Part shown: piece after piece, positions 34,881 through 38,285 of the stretch
Numbering within the stretch: position 1 is the stretch's first letter
Layout of the letters: every line of letters starts with the position of its first letter
NCBI RefSeq assembly: GCF_000482845.1
Contig: NZ_AXWV01000040.1
Location: 1 to 38,285, forward strand
DNA length: 38,285 nucleotides
DNA from: Anaerobiospirillum succiniciproducens DSM 6400
GTDB taxonomy: Bacteria; Pseudomonadota; Gammaproteobacteria; Enterobacterales; Succinivibrionaceae
Reading direction: 5' to 3'
Program-made: the position numbers and the translations under genes
The notes under the pieces: model-generated
Told to the model about the DNA's origin: nothing
Databases searched by the model: none
The model's input: only the letters and a program-made list of their open reading frames with translations

Positions 34881-36803
34881 ATGCCATTTGATGCCGGTAC
34901 TTCTCAGCGTGATAAGCGCTCAAGCAAGTCACGTACTTCCACCTTTAACAAAACAGAACGCTCTAACACTCAGAAAAATCGCTCTGATCGCCCTAAGTCA
35001 TTTAACAGCAAGTTTGTAAAGAAGACTTCTTCTACAAACTTCAACAAGGGAGCGAAAGTATTTAGAGAAGATGCTCCAAGTGGCGAGCAAGTACACTTTA
35101 AGCCTCACTTTACCGATCACGACAAGCGTCACTCTGACAATACTCATGCAGAGCATGGCACTCGCTCATTCAATAAAGATCGCTCCAAGCGCTCTTTTAA
35201 CGACGGTGTTGACAAGCAAGGACGTAGCGAGCGTTCCTTTTCTAACCGTCGTGAAGGTCTTAACAAGGGTAAAGATGGCAAGAAGATCGTAGTGCCTCGT
35301 CGCAAAGAGATCGTCAACGATAAGATTCCAAGAAAGCCAGGCTTTACTACTTTCCAGATGCGCTTAGTACAGAGCATTCTTAACTCTGCTTTAGTAGATA
35401 AGAAGCCGCTCGATAAGTCTTATGCCATGTGGTTTGCTAAGGTAAAGATCCCTGCAGTAGAACAAGGCTTTGTGATTCGTCACATCAACGCCATGTTCCG
35501 CCGCCTGTCTTTTTATGCACACGTTGCAGGCTTAAAGCGTCCATCTGACTTTGAGCGTCACGTAAACCGCCTCATTCTCTCTTATTACGCAACTGAAGGC
35601 TGGCCACTGCCTGAGCTTAATGCCGAAGGCTTTGACCGTACTGGCCTTAAAAAGCGTATTGAAGAGGCGATTGCACACCCACTGTACAATGAGGGCTGTC
35701 CTTTCTATCTTGAAGAGCTCTGCTCCCGTGAGCTTAAGGACAAGTGGCCAGCTGAGCGTAAGGCTTTAGGCGAGGCCGCTCCACGTTTTATCCGTGTTAA
35801 TACCCTCAAGACCACTCGTGACGAGCTTGCTGCAGCTTTATCAGAAGAAGGCGTAGTAACTAAGTCAGTTAAGGGTGTTCACACTGCACTTGAAGTTACT
35901 TCTAATGCTGCCTTATTCCGTACCTTAGCTTTCCGCGAGGGTAAGTTTGAGCAGCAAGATGCTGGCTCTCAGTTAATCGCCCCATTCTTAGAGGTTGCTC
36001 CAGGTATGCGTGTTATCGATACCTGCGCCGGCTCTGGTGGTAAGACTCTGCACTTAGCTGCCTTAATGAATGGCAAGGGCTCTTTAATTGCCATGGATAT
36101 TGAGGGCTGGAAGTTAGATGAGCTTAAGGCTCGTGCACGTCGTGCTGGTGCTTTTAACATCGAAACTCGCGTCATCGACTCAACTAAAGTCATTAAGCGT
36201 CTGTATGGTCATGCCGATCGTGTGATTATCGATGCTCCTTGCTCTGGTTTAGGCGTGCTACGTCGTACCGCTGACTCTAAGTGGGCCGATATTCAGCCAC
36301 GTTTAATTGAGCTTAAGAAGATTCAAGCTGACATTCTTGAGCGCTACAGCCGCATGGTCAAGGTTGGCGGTAAGGTTGTTTACTCTACTTGCTCAATCCT
36401 GCCAAGCGAGAACGAAAAGCAAGTTAAGGCATTCTTAGCCAATCACCCAGGTGAGTTCGTTCTTGAGGCTGAAGAGCACATTTGGCCATCTTCTGGCTTT
36501 GATGGCTTCTATATGGCCCGTCTGCGTCGTCTTGAGACCTTCGATGCAACAGCTGAGGCAAATGACGCTAACGACACTACCTCAAGTGCACCAAGCTCAC
36601 AAGAGTCAGATAAAGTAGCTACCGCAGCAGTAAATCCTGATAACACTCAGGCAGATGCTGCCAGAGCTAATGACACTGTAACCGAGCCGGCAGATGCAGC
36701 TACACAAGCTGATAATGCAGGCCCTGCTAATAGCACTGAAAGTGCAGGCAGCTCTGAAAATGCAGACACTGCTGACAGTGCAGAGATTGGCAAGCAGGAC
36801 TAG
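34881..36803 (+). CDS. RsmB/NOP-family RNA cytosine-5 methyltransferase with charged tails
   Basis: Predicted SAM-dependent RNA m5C methyltransferase. The catalytic core (about 285-545) has DTCAGSGGKT (380-389, SAM binding), DAPCSGLG (Cys454) and STCS (Cys504), the two cysteines used by RsmB-type enzymes. Residues 150-260 are helical and resemble a degenerate NusB-like RNA-binding domain. The first 150 residues are disordered and very rich in Lys, Arg, Ser and Asn. The last 90 are disordered and rich in Asp, Glu, Ala, Thr and Asn. E. coli RsmB has 429 residues against 640 here. It could be the 16S C967 enzyme or a paralogue. The ribosome site before the ATG is weak, but no other start is credible. 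Confidence 0.85.
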   Translation: MPFDAGTSQRDKRSSKSRTSTFNKTERSNTQKNRSDRPKSFNSKFVKKTSSTNFNKGAKVFREDAPSGEQVHFKPHFTDHDKRHSDNTHAEHGTRSFNKDRSKRSFNDGVDKQGRSERSFSNRREGLNKGKDGKKIVVPRRKEIVNDKIPRKPGFTTFQMRLVQSILNSALVDKKPLDKSYAMWFAKVKIPAVEQGFVIRHINAMFRRLSFYAHVAGLKRPSDFERHVNRLILSYYATEGWPLPELNAEGFDRTGLKKRIEEAIAHPLYNEGCPFYLEELCSRELKDKWPAERKALGEAAPRFIRVNTLKTTRDELAAALSEEGVVTKSVKGVHTALEVTSNAALFRTLAFREGKFEQQDAGSQLIAPFLEVAPGMRVIDTCAGSGGKTLHLAALMNGKGSLIAMDIEGWKLDELKARARRAGAFNIETRVIDSTKVIKRLYGHADRVIIDAPCSGLGVLRRTADSKWADIQPRLIELKKIQADILERYSRMVKVGGKVVYSTCSILPSENEKQVKAFLANHPGEFVLEAEEHIWPSSGFDGFYMARLRRLETFDATAEANDANDTTSSAPSSQESDKVATAAVNPDNTQADAARANDTVTEPADAATQADNAGPANSTESAGSSENADTADSAEIGKQD

Positions 36804-36846
36804 AGCTCAGCTTGCTTAAGTAAGCTATATTAGCTCGTAGGACATG

Positions 36847-36883
36847 AAAAAAGCCCCGTAGTGATGAACTATGGGGCTTTTTT
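36847..36883. terminator. Bidirectional intrinsic terminator
   Basis: AAAAAAGCCCC-G-TAGT and ACTA-T-GGGGCTTTTTT pair around GATGA, with A and T tracts at both ends. It serves the methyltransferase gene and the convergent aldo/keto reductase gene. Confidence 0.9.
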
Positions 36884-36909
36884 CTTGGGTAAAAAGTGGT
36901 AATGGCAAA

Positions 36910-37797
36910 CTATTTCTTGTCTGGATCAAGACCAGAGAAGCCTAAGTTTTGCTCATCTAAAACTAAGATTCGCTCCATCTGCTCATCAGAAAGCTCAAAG
37001 TCAAAGATATCCATGTTTTGCTTCATACGCTCAATGGTCGATGACTTTGGAATGGATGGAATGCCAAGCTGATTAACAAAGCGCAGACATACTTGAGCTA
37101 CAGTACGATTGCACTCTGATGCAATGGCCTTTAATACGTCATTGTCAAAGACACGTTGACGACCCATTGGGCTCCATGCCTCAGGTACAATTTCATTAGC
37201 CTGACAGAAACGCACTAACTCAAGCTGAGTAAAGCCTGGGTGAATCTCTAACTGATTTACCATTGGCTTAACCTTGGTCTCCATCAGCGGCATAAGATGG
37301 TGCTCTTTGAAGTTAGAGACACCGATGTTCATGATGTAGCCTTCTTCGTACAGCTCTGTCATGGCTTTCCAAGTTGCCAAATTGAGCTCATGAGCCTTAG
37401 GATTGTTGCTTTCACTTGCTGGCCAGTGAATCAGATACAGGTCGAGATACTCAAGATCTAAATCCGTTAAAGTTTTAAAGAAAGCATCCTTAGTGGACTG
37501 ATAACCCATATCGTCCTCTTTGACCTTAGAGGTGATAAATAGCTCTTCACGATCGACGCCAGAGGCAGCAATACCCTTACCCACCTCAACTTCATTACCA
37601 TATAATGCTGCACCGTCGATTAGGCGATAGCCGCATAAAATGGCATCTCTGACCAACTTGACGCACTCATCGCCGCCAGCTAATGCCCAAGTACCAAAGC
37701 CAATAGCTGGTAAGATGCCACGGCCTTTAAGCTCAAAGCCGTTGTCATTTAAAAGCTGTGCTGCCTTAATGGACTCTTGTGAAATCTGTGTACTCAT
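36910..37797 (-). CDS. Aldo/keto reductase
   Basis: NADPH-dependent carbonyl reductase of the AKR superfamily, most like the AKR5 group of bacterial 2,5-diketogluconate-type reductases. The 295-residue barrel has the catalytic tetrad Asp61 and Tyr66 (LIDGAALYGNE), Lys91 (FITSKV) and His124 (YLIHWP). The NADPH-binding stretch is IPSIPKSSTIERMKQN, and IGVSNF is conserved. The usual DTA before the tyrosine is DGA. The N terminus carries about 20 more residues than typical members. AAGG lies 11 bases before the ATG. The substrate cannot be told from sequence. Confidence 0.9.
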   Translation of the reverse strand: MSTQISQESIKAAQLLNDNGFELKGRGILPAIGFGTWALAGGDECVKLVRDAILCGYRLIDGAALYGNEVEVGKGIAASGVDREELFITSKVKEDDMGYQSTKDAFFKTLTDLDLEYLDLYLIHWPASESNNPKAHELNLATWKAMTELYEEGYIMNIGVSNFKEHHLMPLMETKVKPMVNQLEIHPGFTQLELVRFCQANEIVPEAWSPMGRQRVFDNDVLKAIASECNRTVAQVCLRFVNQLGIPSIPKSSTIERMKQNMDIFDFELSDEQMERILVLDEQNLGFSGLDPDKK

Positions 37798-38285
37798 AAA
37801 TACGCTCGCCTTGTAAGATGACTAAGTCAACCGATCCTATCTTATGAAAACTACTTTTGTTTCCTCATGATAGCTTAAGACATAGCTATAAACGTTATGA
37901 GCGCTCATAAAGTGCAACATATGCTAAATAGCAGTAGACCTCAAATTGCCTATGGCTTGCAAGCATTAATCGCGTCCATAATGTAATCAGATGCAGTATC
38001 TGTGGTGCTTTTTTATCGTGAAATCTGAGTACTCAATGCCATGCTATAGATTTGTTTGCCAAGGAAAATGCGCAGGCTTTTAATAATTTGCATTGAAATT
38101 TATTAAAGCTACGCTTATGTGAGTGAGACGTTGTACCCATCTAGTCTTACACTTAAAATATACTTCCATACAAGTGCAAACAATGCATGATTATTAGGCA
38201 TTAGCGTCAAATCTAAGCTGCAACTAGGATCCAAGACAAGCTGTAAAATCTGATGTGATATTTGTCACAAAAAACTATTGCAAGC
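37798..38285. other. Spacer at the right edge
   Basis: About 490 bases upstream of the aldo/keto reductase. The only clear element is the CRP-type site near the end. Its target probably lies beyond the window, since the reductase start is about 460 bases away. Confidence 0.5.
38254..38269. promoter_or_regulatory. Consensus CRP binding site
   Basis: TGTGA-TATTTG-TCACA matches the TGTGA-N6-TCACA consensus exactly, with A-rich flanks on the right. Expected role: catabolite control of a gene to the right, or less likely of the aldo/keto reductase. Confidence 0.7.

Overview
The window looks like a stretch of chromosome from a motile, fermentative, succinate-forming gammaproteobacterium, most like the Succinivibrionaceae (Aeromonadales). 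The basis is an Enterobacteria-like four-subunit fumarate reductase, a PykF-type pyruvate kinase, a fused chorismate mutase/prephenate dehydratase, YfbR, a FlrA/FleQ-type sigma-54 flagellar master regulator, and a pseudaminic-acid set for flagellar glycosylation. The family assignment is inferred from protein resemblance and gene content, not from any marker RNA. No tRNA, rRNA or CRISPR was seen.

Layout. Positions 1-270 hold the N-terminal part of an IS607-type serine transposase (MerR-like helix-turn-helix plus resolvase start), cut by the left edge. Next come psd (447-1310), a long spacer, the frdABCD operon (2739-6153) and pykF (7031-8440). From 8.7 to 16.6 kb lie minus-strand flagellar genes: fliS, flaG, and the flgJ-flgK-flgL operon, which has a near-consensus sigma-54 promoter at 16745-16760. 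The activator for such promoters, flrA, is at 18526-20076, followed by pseB, pseC, pseF and pseG (20.2-25.0 kb). Flagellin, fliD, pseH and pseI are not in the window.

The right half holds ung, an eda-kdgK pair for 2-keto-3-deoxygluconate use (eda carries a C-terminal VOC-like domain; kdgK has a promoter covered by a near-perfect 24-bp operator), a Bax inhibitor-1-like membrane protein, pheA, yfbR, a GntR/FCD regulator, an RsmB-like RNA methyltransferase with long charged tails, and an aldo/keto reductase. A consensus CRP site sits at the right edge.

The most unusual feature is in the non-coding DNA, which makes up a large share of the window. Three spacers are packed with GATC: 12 copies in 1340-1666, 13 in 11694-11944 and 29 in 16860-17460. 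Most spacers also hold a short tandem array of their own, with periods of 20, 25, 29, 30, 40, 46 or 58 bp. Two arrays run into the stop codons of flrA and ung. No known element was recognised in these arrays, and they are the best candidates here for something undescribed.
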